This document shows, piece after piece, positions 43,008 through 51,027 of a stretch of 63,176 bases of DNA. Origin of the DNA: Actinomycetota bacterium (lineage in GTDB: Bacteria > Actinomycetota > Geothermincolia > Geothermincolales > RBG-13-55-18); contig JBFLWJ010000009.1 of assembly GCA_040757835.1 (NCBI GenBank), positions 54,150 through 117,325 of the forward strand, written 5' to 3'. The notes beneath the pieces are model-generated. The model was not told the DNA's origin, did no database searches, and saw only the letters and a list, made by a program, of their open reading frames with translations. The first letter of the stretch is position 1. Every line of letters starts with the position of its first letter. The position numbers were made by a program, and so were the translations under genes.

Positions 43008-43433
43008 CTAGTAGTACCAACTGAGTCGTTGAAAGTAGACTATGCTCGAAATGAAAATGGCGATGAGGACGAGCGAAAGGTATATTATCCCGAGGACCAG
43101 ACCTGCATTCAATCTTCTACGTATCCCCCTTTCGGAATCGGGTGTAAGGCGTCTCTTGCCTAGAACAGCTAGCACTATTGCTATGATTGTTGGACAAGAG
43201 GTCGACACAATCATAATCCGTGCAATGAAGAAGGAAAGTGACCACAGTATCCTCAGAGTTCCATCGTCTGAAACATGAGCTATTAGGACTTCTATTATTA
43301 CGCCCACGGCAATAATCAATATCAGGATACCGAATGCCCCGATACCAGCTATGAGTGACCACTTTGCGAAGAAACGTAGCTCCTGCTCCCTTAAACCCAC
43401 TAGAATATCAATGTCTGCTTGCCCTGGTTCCAT
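43008..43433 (-). CDS. AT-rich small membrane protein of unknown function
   Basis: A 141-residue protein with three hydrophobic helices: LIAGIGAFGILILIIAVGVI, SLSFFIARIMIV...AIVLAVLG and LVLGIIYLSLVLIAIFISSI. ILVGLREQELRFFAKW precedes the first helix. AGGAGGTG lies 4 nt before ATG 43433. Its codon use is markedly less GC-rich than every neighbour, suggesting recent acquisition. No family recognised. Confidence 0.7.
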   Translation of the reverse strand: MEPGQADIDILVGLREQELRFFAKWSLIAGIGAFGILILIIAVGVIIEVLIAHVSDDGTLRILWSLSFFIARIMIVSTSCPTIIAIVLAVLGKRRLTPDSERGIRRRLNAGLVLGIIYLSLVLIAIFISSIVYFQRLSWYY

Positions 43434-43575
43434 TCCCACCTCCTGATGCCATAATTCTAACATCCCCGGCAGGGATATCGTGGGAACGACCACATATGAC
43501 TCAGCCGCGTGCCCGGAGCTGGGCGGTCTGACTTATACCCTGCCGGCGGGGGGACACTGACCCCGCGCCAGGCGG

Positions 43576-45246
43576 TTACGCCGACCAGTTCTTGATGCTC
43601 TCGGCGTAGATGAGCGTCGAGGGGCTGGTCACGGTGGGGTCGGTGAGCACGTTCACGCAGGCGGGCTTGCCTGAAGCGAGCGCCCTCTCCAGGGCTGGCA
43701 CTATATCCTCGTCCCTTTCCACCAGCTCACCGTAACCCCCCAGGGACTCGACCATGCCCTCGTAGTGCACAGCGCCCAGCTGGGTGCCGCACACGCGGTC
43801 CGGCGCGAAGCACAACTCCTGGGAGTGTTTGGCCGAGCCCCATGCCTGGTCGTTGCAGACCACGGCCAGCACCGGTATGCCGTGGCGGGCGGCGGTCTCG
43901 AACTCCATGGCGTTGAAGCCGAAGGAGCCGTCGCCGGAGACCACCACCACCTTCTTCTCGGGCTGGGCCAGCTTGGCGGCCATGGCGAAGGGCAGCCCTA
44001 TCCCCAGGCTGCCGAACTGCAGGCCGTTGGCTATTACCCCCGCCGTCTCGCCGGCGCGCAGGGAGACGAGGCCGAAGTAGACGGTGTCTCCCCCGTCTAT
44101 GATATAGATGGCGTCGTCTCCTACTCCCTGCCTGAGGCCGTGCATGAGCCGGAAGGGGTGGATGGGGTGGACGGGGGTCTCCATCTGCTGCCGGTCGCCC
44201 GCGCTCAATGTTGTCAGGAGGCCGTCGAGCTCGGCGAGCCACCCGCCGCGGTCCTTCGCCTCCACCGCGGGCTCCAGCTGCCTCAGCACCGTGCCGGCGT
44301 CGCCCACCAGGGCGGCGTCCGCGGTGCGGTTGCGGTTCACCTCCACGGGATCGATGTCCACCCGGATCACCCTGGCATTTGCGATATAGTCGCCGTAGTT
44401 GAGCAGCCAGTTGAACCTTATCCCCACCGCCAGAACCACGTCGGCCATGGACAGGGCGGTGATCAGCCCCCCGAAGCCGCCGCGCCACAGGGAGAGGGGA
44501 TGTTCGTCAGGGATGGCGCCCCGCCCGCAGTTCGCCAGCAGGGTGGGGATGTTCGCCTTCTCCACCAGGGTCTGGAGTATATTTCCGGCACGGCTCCAGC
44601 AGATGCCGTCTCCGCCCAGCAGCAACGGCTTCTCGGCCCCGTTCAGGAGCGCGGCGGCTTCCGCCACCGCAGCCCCGTCGGCCGGCACCGGCGTCGCGGC
44701 ACTCGGCCCCGCGGGAAAGCCGACGGCATCCTCATCGACCCGGTCAAAGAGGATATCCGGGACCAGCTCCAGGTAGACGGGGCCCGGCCTGCCCGATATA
44801 GCGTGCCGGAAAGCCGCCTGCAGGTATTCAGGAATCCTGGTGATATCGTGGCACTTCCCCGTCCACTTGGTGACGGGTTTGATCATGTCCACCTGGTTCA
44901 CGTCCTGCAGGGCCCCCTTGTCCAGCTCGCGGATGGAGCCCACGCCGCTTATCACCACCATGGGCGCGCCTTCATGGTAGGCGTTGGCCACGCCGGTCAG
45001 GGTATTGGTGAAACCGGGGCCGGCGGTGACCAGGCACACCCCCGGCTGCCCCTTGTAGATGGACCAGGCATGGGCCATCATCGCGGCGGCCTGCTCGTGG
45101 CGCACGTCGATGACCCTGATGCCGCGGTCGATGCAGCCGTCCAGGATGGGGAGGATATGCCCTCCGGATAGCGAGAATATAGTATCTACGCCCTCGACTT
45201 CCTTCAGATACCTGGCGGTGATGCTGCCTCCGTGCACCTCTCCCAT
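43576..45246 (-). CDS. Thiamine-pyrophosphate enzyme, acetolactate-synthase/2-hydroxyacyl-CoA-lyase-like
   Basis: A 556-residue TPP enzyme with the three-domain layout. The Pyr domain has TIFSLSGGHILPILDG and the catalytic Glu in DVRHEQAAAMMA; TAGPGFTNTLTGVANA follows. The middle domain has PLLLGGDGICWSRAG and the PP domain the TPP/Mg motif VVSGDGSFGFNAMEFETAARHG...CND. Acetolactate synthase, oxalyl-CoA decarboxylase, sulfoacetaldehyde acetyltransferase and acyl-CoA lyases share this pattern; the sequence alone does not decide. ATG 45246 (AAGGGGG) matches family starts; ATG 45300 is an alternative. It lies downstream of a TauE/SafE exporter gene. Confidence 0.88.
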   Translation of the reverse strand: MGEVHGGSITARYLKEVEGVDTIFSLSGGHILPILDGCIDRGIRVIDVRHEQAAAMMAHAWSIYKGQPGVCLVTAGPGFTNTLTGVANAYHEGAPMVVISGVGSIRELDKGALQDVNQVDMIKPVTKWTGKCHDITRIPEYLQAAFRHAISGRPGPVYLELVPDILFDRVDEDAVGFPAGPSAATPVPADGAAVAEAAALLNGAEKPLLLGGDGICWSRAGNILQTLVEKANIPTLLANCGRGAIPDEHPLSLWRGGFGGLITALSMADVVLAVGIRFNWLLNYGDYIANARVIRVDIDPVEVNRNRTADAALVGDAGTVLRQLEPAVEAKDRGGWLAELDGLLTTLSAGDRQQMETPVHPIHPFRLMHGLRQGVGDDAIYIIDGGDTVYFGLVSLRAGETAGVIANGLQFGSLGIGLPFAMAAKLAQPEKKVVVVSGDGSFGFNAMEFETAARHGIPVLAVVCNDQAWGSAKHSQELCFAPDRVCGTQLGAVHYEGMVESLGGYGELVERDEDIVPALERALASGKPACVNVLTDPTVTSPSTLIYAESIKNWSA

Positions 45247-45425
45247 GACCCTTACCCCCTTCGATGCGGCCGTCCCCCGGACGGCGGTCTGCGCATCCAT
45301 CGTATCCGTTCCCCTGCTGAAGATATTCTAGCATCCAGAGCAAGCAAACCTTCATCATGCGGGGTGAAATAACCCAAATACAGCCAGTGGACAAGTACGC
45401 AGCGCCGCAAACCGACCGCCTGGCT

Positions 45426-46172
45426 CTACAGCGCCTGGATGAGGATGACCACGCCCACGAGGACCATTACCGTGGTGAAGAGGATGCGGATGGAACGGGA
45501 CTCCATGCGCTCGCTCATGTAACGGGCGCCCACCTGCGAACCCACCAGGCTCGCCAGCGACACCGCCAGCACGATGGCCCAGCCGGCGGTCATATCGAAG
45601 GCGTGCACGGCGAAGGCGACCAGGCAGCCCAGGGCGACGATCACCGGTGCGGTCCCCGCCGCCTCCCTGGCCTCGAAGCCCATGAGCACCAGGATGGCCA
45701 TGGTAAAAGGGCCTCCGTCGCGGGCGATGAAGCCGATAAAGAAACCTATCCCGAACCCCACCAGCAGGGCGATGGTCAGCTCCTTGCGGCGCGGCAGCTC
45801 CTCGCCTTTGACCATGCTGCGGTCCCGCAGCACCAACAGGCCCACGGCGATGTTCACCACCGCGAACACGATCATCAAAGCGGTGGAGGACGTGGGCCTG
45901 GCCAGCAGGGCTCCCAGGGGGCTGCCGGCGAGTACCGCCAGGGCGAAGGGCCAGGCGGTGGAGAGGCGCACCATCCCTCGCCGCCAGTACAGCCCCCCGG
46001 CGGAGAAACAGGTGACGGCCGCGGCGAGCAGGCCTACGGGGATGGCGCCGGTCTTGAAGTCGAGGCCAAGCCAGAAGAGGATGGGCACGAGGATCTGGGA
46101 ACCACCCGCCCCCATCATGGAGAAGACGAAGGATACCGCGAAGGCGGCCAGCGCGATGGTGAAGACCTGCAT
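45426..46172 (-). CDS. TauE/SafE (TSUP) family sulfite/organic-anion exporter
   Basis: A 248-residue eight-helix-type membrane protein with the TSUP pattern: FVFSMMGAGGSQILVPILFWLG, AAVTCFSAGGLYWRRG, SPLGALLARP and GFGIGFFIGFIARDGGPFTMAILV...AREAAGTAPVIVA. Members export sulfite, sulfoacetate and similar anions. ATG 46172 overlaps the stop of the upstream MBL gene (TAATG), so translation is coupled. The TPP enzyme follows after 179 nt. Confidence 0.9.
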   Translation of the reverse strand: MQVFTIALAAFAVSFVFSMMGAGGSQILVPILFWLGLDFKTGAIPVGLLAAAVTCFSAGGLYWRRGMVRLSTAWPFALAVLAGSPLGALLARPTSSTALMIVFAVVNIAVGLLVLRDRSMVKGEELPRRKELTIALLVGFGIGFFIGFIARDGGPFTMAILVLMGFEAREAAGTAPVIVALGCLVAFAVHAFDMTAGWAIVLAVSLASLVGSQVGARYMSERMESRSIRILFTTVMVLVGVVILIQAL

Positions 46173-47422
46173 TATCCCGGCTTCTCCCCTTCCCGCAACT
46201 CTTTTGTTATCTGCCGCACTCCTCCCAGGAATATGTTCCTCGCGATGAGGCTCTTCTCCTGCGCAGCCAGGGTTTCAAGGAGAGAGGACTTGAGCTCCAG
46301 GGCTTCCCGGCGCGGCTCGGCGCCCACGTCCAGCACCAGGTCCACCAGGTGCAGCGCCAGCTGCGCCCTGCCCTCATCCCCGAGCCCGCGAGCCCTGTCC
46401 ATGACGGCATCTGCTCCTCCCGCCAGCTCGAGCATCTGGGCCGCCAGCTCGGACCGTGGGGAGGGAAAGAGCCGGGAGGGGTTGCCTCCGTACCAGCCGT
46501 GGTACTGCCGCAGAAGCGCCTGCACGACGAAATAGGGGTGACCGTAGATGGGGGCCAGGTAAGGGCTTGCGGCGAACTCCTCCGGCCAGGTGAAGGACTC
46601 CAGGATGTCCTCCTGCCACCTTCCCTGGTTGAGCATGTCCACCACCTGGCCGTCGAGATACCTGAGGGCACTGGCCACCGTTGTACAGGCTTCCTCTACC
46701 CCCGCTTTACCCCTGATGGCTGCGCCGTGGCCCGGCAGCAGCAGCTCCGGGGACAATGCCGCCATGTCCTCCAGGGCCTGCGCCCATTCCAGGGCGTAGC
46801 GCTGCACCTTGAAGGGGTTGCCTACGTTGGGGCAGGACCACACCCAGAAGTCGGAGGCGCAAACCACCTTCCTCTCCGGCACCCACATCCACACGTGGTC
46901 ATCCGTCTCCCCCCGCGCATGTTTCAGCTCGAAGGTGGTGCCTCCGAGGCGAAAGGACTTCTCTTCGCGGAAGGTATCGTCCGGATAGATGTAGTCCCAG
47001 GGAAAGGCCGGGATGCCCTCGGGGATGGCGAACTGGATGCGGTTGATGTGCTCGTGGTACGGGAGCATCCTCTGGTAACGGTCGAAGCGCGCCGGCAGGG
47101 CCTCGTGGGCCAGGATGACCGGTTTGCCGTCTCCCCGCTGCTCAGCGTCCTCCAGCACCGGCCTCGCGCCGAAGGCATGGTCGGCGTGGCCGTGGCCGTA
47201 GACGATGTAGCGCACCGGCCGCTCGCTGACTGCCCTCAGCTCTTTGACGATTCGCCACCCGTCCGTGGGCAGCCCGGCGTCGAAGAGGACCAGGCCCTCG
47301 CCGGTCTCGATCAGGCAGACGTTGGCGAACCCCTGCAGCATAAAGACGCCGTCCCCGAAGTCCCGCATGCCGCCCGCATCGGAGAAAAGCGCCTGGCTCC
47401 CGAGAGATGTGTCCCCTGCCAT
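46172..47422 (-). CDS. MBL-fold hydrolase with alkyl-sulfatase-type dimerisation region
   Basis: A 416-residue protein. The MBL metal motif is YGHGHADHAFGARPV (H-x-H-x-D-H), with PARFDRY, ARGETDDHVWMWVPERKVVCASDF and LLPGHGAAI. The C-terminal half (YLAPIYGHPYFVVQALLRQYHGWYGGNPSRLFPSP) is characteristic of alkyl sulfatase dimerisation domains (SdsA1/BDS1 type). I infer a sulfatase or related phosphoesterase/lactonase. GGAGGTG precedes ATG 47422. It is first in a coupled operon with a TSUP exporter and a TPP enzyme. Confidence 0.88.
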   Translation of the reverse strand: MAGDTSLGSQALFSDAGGMRDFGDGVFMLQGFANVCLIETGEGLVLFDAGLPTDGWRIVKELRAVSERPVRYIVYGHGHADHAFGARPVLEDAEQRGDGKPVILAHEALPARFDRYQRMLPYHEHINRIQFAIPEGIPAFPWDYIYPDDTFREEKSFRLGGTTFELKHARGETDDHVWMWVPERKVVCASDFWVWSCPNVGNPFKVQRYALEWAQALEDMAALSPELLLPGHGAAIRGKAGVEEACTTVASALRYLDGQVVDMLNQGRWQEDILESFTWPEEFAASPYLAPIYGHPYFVVQALLRQYHGWYGGNPSRLFPSPRSELAAQMLELAGGADAVMDRARGLGDEGRAQLALHLVDLVLDVGAEPRREALELKSSLLETLAAQEKSLIARNIFLGGVRQITKELREGEKPG

Positions 47423-47513
47423 CCATCCACCTCCATTTCGCTCAGCGGGGGAATCCCGGCCTGGCCTCCCGCCGGTCGTCGCTCGGTTCCCCCGGCATCG
47501 CACCGGTGTGGTA

Positions 47514-47519
47514 ATTATA
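47514..47519 (-). promoter_or_regulatory. -10 element of the MBL-TSUP-TPP operon
   Basis: On the minus strand TATAAT occupies 47519-47514, 92 nt before the MBL start codon, in a short AT-rich patch. No strong -35. Confidence 0.45.
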
Positions 47520-47643
47520 AGGTGGCGGTGGGGCGATAAAAACCTCTCCGGGGCGGGAATAAAGGAGTTGAGTGCGTGCCGCCGCGGTGCCGGCGGCGCC
47601 CGGGACATGGAGACGAACTCGCGGAAGACAGGCAGGTGACGGA

Positions 47644-48255
47644 TTGAAAGCACTGCAGGGTAGCCGGCGCATCGCGGTTCAGACCGTGCTCGCCGCACTG
47701 GCGGCGGGGACCCTGGTCGTTCCGCCACTGGTGGTCGCGGCCTCCGGGACCGCTTCCTATTCCGCCTCCTGGACCGCACTGCGCATACTGGCTCTTTACG
47801 CCCTTACGGTGCTCTTCCTCAACATCATCACCGGCTCTTTCCGGCCCCTGCTGGTCAAGGTCTTCAAGCCCCGGCTCCTCTTCCGGCTGCACAACACCGC
47901 CGGCATCGTGGGTTTCTCCATGGCCGTGGCCCACATGGTGCTGGTGATCGCGGAAGGCCTGTGGCCGGGGTTTCAGAAGCTCGGGCCGGTCGCGCTGTAT
48001 ATCTTCACCGTGACCACCACCGTCGTTCTGCTGAGGAAATACCTTAAGCGTTCCTGGAGGATGGTACACCGGTTGAACTACGCCGTCTTCACCGTCGCCC
48101 TCATCCACGCCTTCCAGGTGGGCACGGACCTGGCGGATGGGGGCTTCCTCACGGTCCTGCTCTACTTCTATGCTGCGCTGGTCGCCGCCGGCTTCATCTA
48201 CCGCACACAGCTGGCCATCCGTCTGCACGCAAGGAAGAAACCTGCCGCCGCGTGA
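47644..48255 (+). CDS. Ferric-reductase-like heme-binding-type membrane protein
   Basis: A 203-residue integral membrane protein with about six helices. Paired histidines occur in helices LLFRLHNTAGIVGFSMAVAHMV and RMVHRLNYAVFTVALIHAF, the b-type heme pattern of the ferric reductase/MsrQ-like domain. There is no flavin or NAD domain in the same chain. The start is not an ATG: TTG 47644 with AGGTGA upstream fits, while an in-frame ATG-like start at 47572 would add a poorly hydrophobic leader. The electron donor and acceptor are unknown. Confidence 0.75.
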   Translation: MKALQGSRRIAVQTVLAALAAGTLVVPPLVVAASGTASYSASWTALRILALYALTVLFLNIITGSFRPLLVKVFKPRLLFRLHNTAGIVGFSMAVAHMVLVIAEGLWPGFQKLGPVALYIFTVTTTVVLLRKYLKRSWRMVHRLNYAVFTVALIHAFQVGTDLADGGFLTVLLYFYAALVAAGFIYRTQLAIRLHARKKPAAA

Positions 48256-48301
48256 TACCATCAAGGGCAGACCCTGACCGATCCCGGGGAACGGAACACG
48301 G

Positions 48302-49600
48302 ATGAGAGTCCTCTTTATCAGCGAGAACCGCTGCCGCGACAACCTCATACCCTTCCCGCTGGGCATCGCCTGTGTGGCCGCGGCGGCAAGGCAGGCGGGC
48401 CACGACATCTCCTGCCTCGACCTCATGTTCTCGGAGGACGCAGCCGCGGACACCGTGGAGCGGATCCGCGACTTCCGCCCCGACTGTGTAGGCCTCTCCC
48501 TGCGCAATATCGACAACCAGGACAAGTACGCAAGCGAGTTCTACCCTCCGGCGGCGAAGGAAGTGGCTGACGCAATAAGATCCGAGACGGATGCCCCCAT
48601 AGTGCTTGGCGGCGCCGGGTTCACCATCTTCCCCCTGGAGTGCCTGGAATACATGGGGGTGGAGATGGGCATCGTCGGTGAGGGCGAAAGGGCCTGCGTG
48701 GAATTGCTGGAAAGGATGGAGGCGGGGGCGGAAGTGGACGACATGGCGGGCCTGGCGTTGCGCCGCGGAGCCATTTCCCGCGTTAACCCACCCGGCCCCC
48801 ACACCTGGCCGGGGCTCTTCCCGCCCCCCGAGCGCGACCTCTTCGACGTCACCCGCTATAACCTGAGACCGGGGAGCAGGTTCCCTTTCATCGCCAACCT
48901 GCAATCGCGGCGGGGATGTCACATGTGCTGCATCTACTGCAGTTCTCCCACGGTCGAAGGCCGGCTGGTGCGCGTACGCGAGCCCGCCGAGGTCGCGGAC
49001 GAGCTGGCGTCCCTCGAGACCCGCTACGGCATAGGCACCGCCGCCTTCGTGGATTCGCTCTTCAACTACCCCCCTGACTATACGAAGGAACTCTGCCGCC
49101 ATATCATCGCGGCCAGGCCGTCCCTGCACTGGATCGCGAACCTCAACCCTCTATACTGCGACCTCGAGATGATGGAACTGATGCGTGAGGCCGGGTGCAG
49201 CGGGCTGAGCATCGGTAACGAGAGCGGCTCGGAAGACATCCTCGCCTCCCTGAAGAAGGGCTTCAGCCGCGACCAGGTCATCGAGTCCATAACCGGCGCG
49301 AAGAAGCTGGGTTTTCGCATCAACTGTTTTCTCTTGCTGGGGGGTCCGGGTGAGAGCGAGGATACGGTCAAGGAGAGTGTGGAGCTCATGGAGGAGCTCG
49401 ACCCGGACATGTTGGGGGTCACCGCCGGCATACGCATATACCCCGACTGTGAGCTGCACTGCATCGCCCTGCGCGAGGGAGTTGTCGAGCCGGGCCAGAA
49501 CCTGCTCTTTCCCGCTTTCTACTTATCCCCGGAGGTCGAGCCCTGGCTCTACCCATATATGCGCGAAGTATGCGACCGCCATACGGGCTGGAGCCTGTGA
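48302..49600 (+). CDS. Radical SAM protein, cobalamin-binding-domain type
   Basis: A 432-residue B12-binding/radical SAM architecture. The N-terminal Rossmann-like domain (MRVLFISENRC ... VGLSLRN ... APIVLGGAGFTIFP) lacks the base-off DxHxxG histidine motif, so true cobalamin binding is doubtful. The radical SAM cluster motif is RRGCHMCCIYCSSP (C-x3-C-x2-C), followed by LSIGNESGSEDILASLKKGF and NCFLLLGGPGES. Reaction unknown. It is followed 16 nt later by a DUF3795 gene. Confidence 0.88.
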   Translation: MRVLFISENRCRDNLIPFPLGIACVAAAARQAGHDISCLDLMFSEDAAADTVERIRDFRPDCVGLSLRNIDNQDKYASEFYPPAAKEVADAIRSETDAPIVLGGAGFTIFPLECLEYMGVEMGIVGEGERACVELLERMEAGAEVDDMAGLALRRGAISRVNPPGPHTWPGLFPPPERDLFDVTRYNLRPGSRFPFIANLQSRRGCHMCCIYCSSPTVEGRLVRVREPAEVADELASLETRYGIGTAAFVDSLFNYPPDYTKELCRHIIAARPSLHWIANLNPLYCDLEMMELMREAGCSGLSIGNESGSEDILASLKKGFSRDQVIESITGAKKLGFRINCFLLLGGPGESEDTVKESVELMEELDPDMLGVTAGIRIYPDCELHCIALREGVVEPGQNLLFPAFYLSPEVEPWLYPYMREVCDRHTGWSL

Positions 49601-49616
49601 CGGAAAGGAGAGGCGG

Positions 49617-49967
49617 ATGTACGAGATGATATCTTTCTGTGGGCTGGACTGCTCGGAGTGTCCGGCCTACCGCGCCACCCAGGCAGGAGACATGGAGGAA
49701 CTGGCCCGCGTGGCGAAGGAGTGGAGCGAGCAGTTCAAGATGGAGATACCTCCCGAGAGCATCCTCTGTGACAGCTGCAAGTCGGGCGAAGGAGCACGCA
49801 GGTCAGGTTACTGCGACACGTGCCAAGTGCGTATCTGTGCCCTGGAGGGGGGAGTCGTCACCTGCGCCCACTGCGACGAGTACGGCTGCGAGACGCTGCG
49901 GGCCTGCCCGGCTTACAGCGCCGAGGGCAAGGACCGGCTGGACGAGATCCGCGACAAGTTGGGGTAG
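49617..49967 (+). CDS. DUF3795 cysteine-rich protein
   Basis: A 116-residue relative of the protein at 30267: SFCGLDCSECPAYRAT, ILCDSCKSGEG, YCDTCQVRICALEGGVVTCAHCDEYGC and LRACPAYSAEGKD. It has about 13 cysteines, implying one or more metal sites. GGAAAGGAGAGG precedes ATG 49617; the frame extends upstream inside the radical SAM gene but is not coding there. Sitting 16 nt downstream of a radical SAM gene, it may be its partner. Confidence 0.85.
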   Translation: MYEMISFCGLDCSECPAYRATQAGDMEELARVAKEWSEQFKMEIPPESILCDSCKSGEGARRSGYCDTCQVRICALEGGVVTCAHCDEYGCETLRACPAYSAEGKDRLDEIRDKLG

Positions 49968-49982
49968 GCCAGCAGCCTGGGG

Positions 49983-50828
49983 TCATGCCTCCTGCACGGA
50001 GATGATCTCAAGGTGCATGTCCAGGAGCGGCGCGTCCGCGATGCTCTTGCCGACATCGACGATCTCTATCCCGAACTTGTCTTTCTTGATGCCGCGCAAG
50101 CCCTTGAGGTCGAGGTCTCCGCCGAAGGCGATCTTGACCTTCCTCCGCAGGCCGGCACGGTCCAGCTCGAAGGCCGCCTCCATGAAGTCGAGGTTGGCGC
50201 CGGTGTCTATGAAGACGATCCCCGCACCGCACTCCGCCGCCTCCAGCGCCTCCCTGGCGACGCTGGAATGCCTGCCCTTGACCTGCACCACGATGGTCCG
50301 CCCGGATGCCAGGCGCGAGACGGCCTCGATGCTCTCCCTGATGCCCCCGATCATCTCGATAAGGTTCACGTCCAGGTAGACGTGGGGTTTCTCGGTGATG
50401 CTGTGATCAGCTCCTCCCGCGACCACCGCCCGACGGACGGCCTCCTGGTCGGCGGGCGGCATCCTGCTCCAGGCCCCGCATACGACCCTGGGTTTCTTGC
50501 CGGCCGCCTTCACGAAATCGCGGGCGGAGGTGGCGATGCCCGAGGTCTTGGCCAGCGCCCCGATGAGGCGCCCATCCGCCTGGACCATCTGTGCGGGGGT
50601 GCCGGTGAAGCGGGTGACCTCCTCTCCCTGCGAGACCTCGCTCCCCTCCTCCGCCATCATCTCCATCCCAAGACCCAGCTCCTGGGCCGCCTCCGCGACG
50701 GCGGCAGACCCCGATATGACCCCGGGGGCGTCCGCGATGATGGCCGCGGTAACCACCCTGCCGGTGATACCGCGCAGCGCTTCCTCCGTGGGGGTAAGCG
50801 GGCTCTCGACCTCTGCTATCTCCTCCAT
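49983..50828 (-). CDS. NadC-like (quinolinate phosphoribosyltransferase fold) protein with altered active site
   Basis: A 281-residue protein following the NadC layout: VTAAIIADAPGVISGSAAVAEAAQEL, EEGSEVSQGEEVTRFTGT, LAKTSGIATSARDFVKAA, VQVKGRHSSVAREALEAAECGAGIVFIDT and IAFGGDLDLKGLR. The TRKTTPGLR and HR signature that binds PRPP/quinolinate is missing: VCGAWSRMPP and GGADHSIT stand in its place. Real NadC activity is therefore doubtful; ModD-like or another ligand is possible. GGAGGG precedes ATG 50828. It is convergent with the DUF3795 gene. Confidence 0.8.
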   Translation of the reverse strand: MEEIAEVESPLTPTEEALRGITGRVVTAAIIADAPGVISGSAAVAEAAQELGLGMEMMAEEGSEVSQGEEVTRFTGTPAQMVQADGRLIGALAKTSGIATSARDFVKAAGKKPRVVCGAWSRMPPADQEAVRRAVVAGGADHSITEKPHVYLDVNLIEMIGGIRESIEAVSRLASGRTIVVQVKGRHSSVAREALEAAECGAGIVFIDTGANLDFMEAAFELDRAGLRRKVKIAFGGDLDLKGLRGIKKDKFGIEIVDVGKSIADAPLLDMHLEIISVQEA

Positions 50829-51027
50829 GATCCCTCCAGACAATAGATGGCCCGGCTTTGCATGCCTCCCCGAGACCGGGCGGAAACTTTGCGAATATAG
50901 TATATGAAGGCGGGCCGTCAGAGAAGCGGCACGATCGGGTCCCCCTTGTCATTAGTGCTGCCTTGCCGTCACGCGGTCGTGTTAAACTGGTGCGGGACGT
51001 CTCTGCCGGGCGGAAACGGAGGGGACC

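Noticed and set aside
43765..45171. 468-codon plus-strand open frame
   Set aside because: Antisense to the TPP enzyme, Gln/His/Gly-rich and without any domain.
48302..48600. Cobalamin binding by the radical SAM protein
   Set aside because: The N-terminal domain has the fold pattern but no DxHxxG histidine motif.
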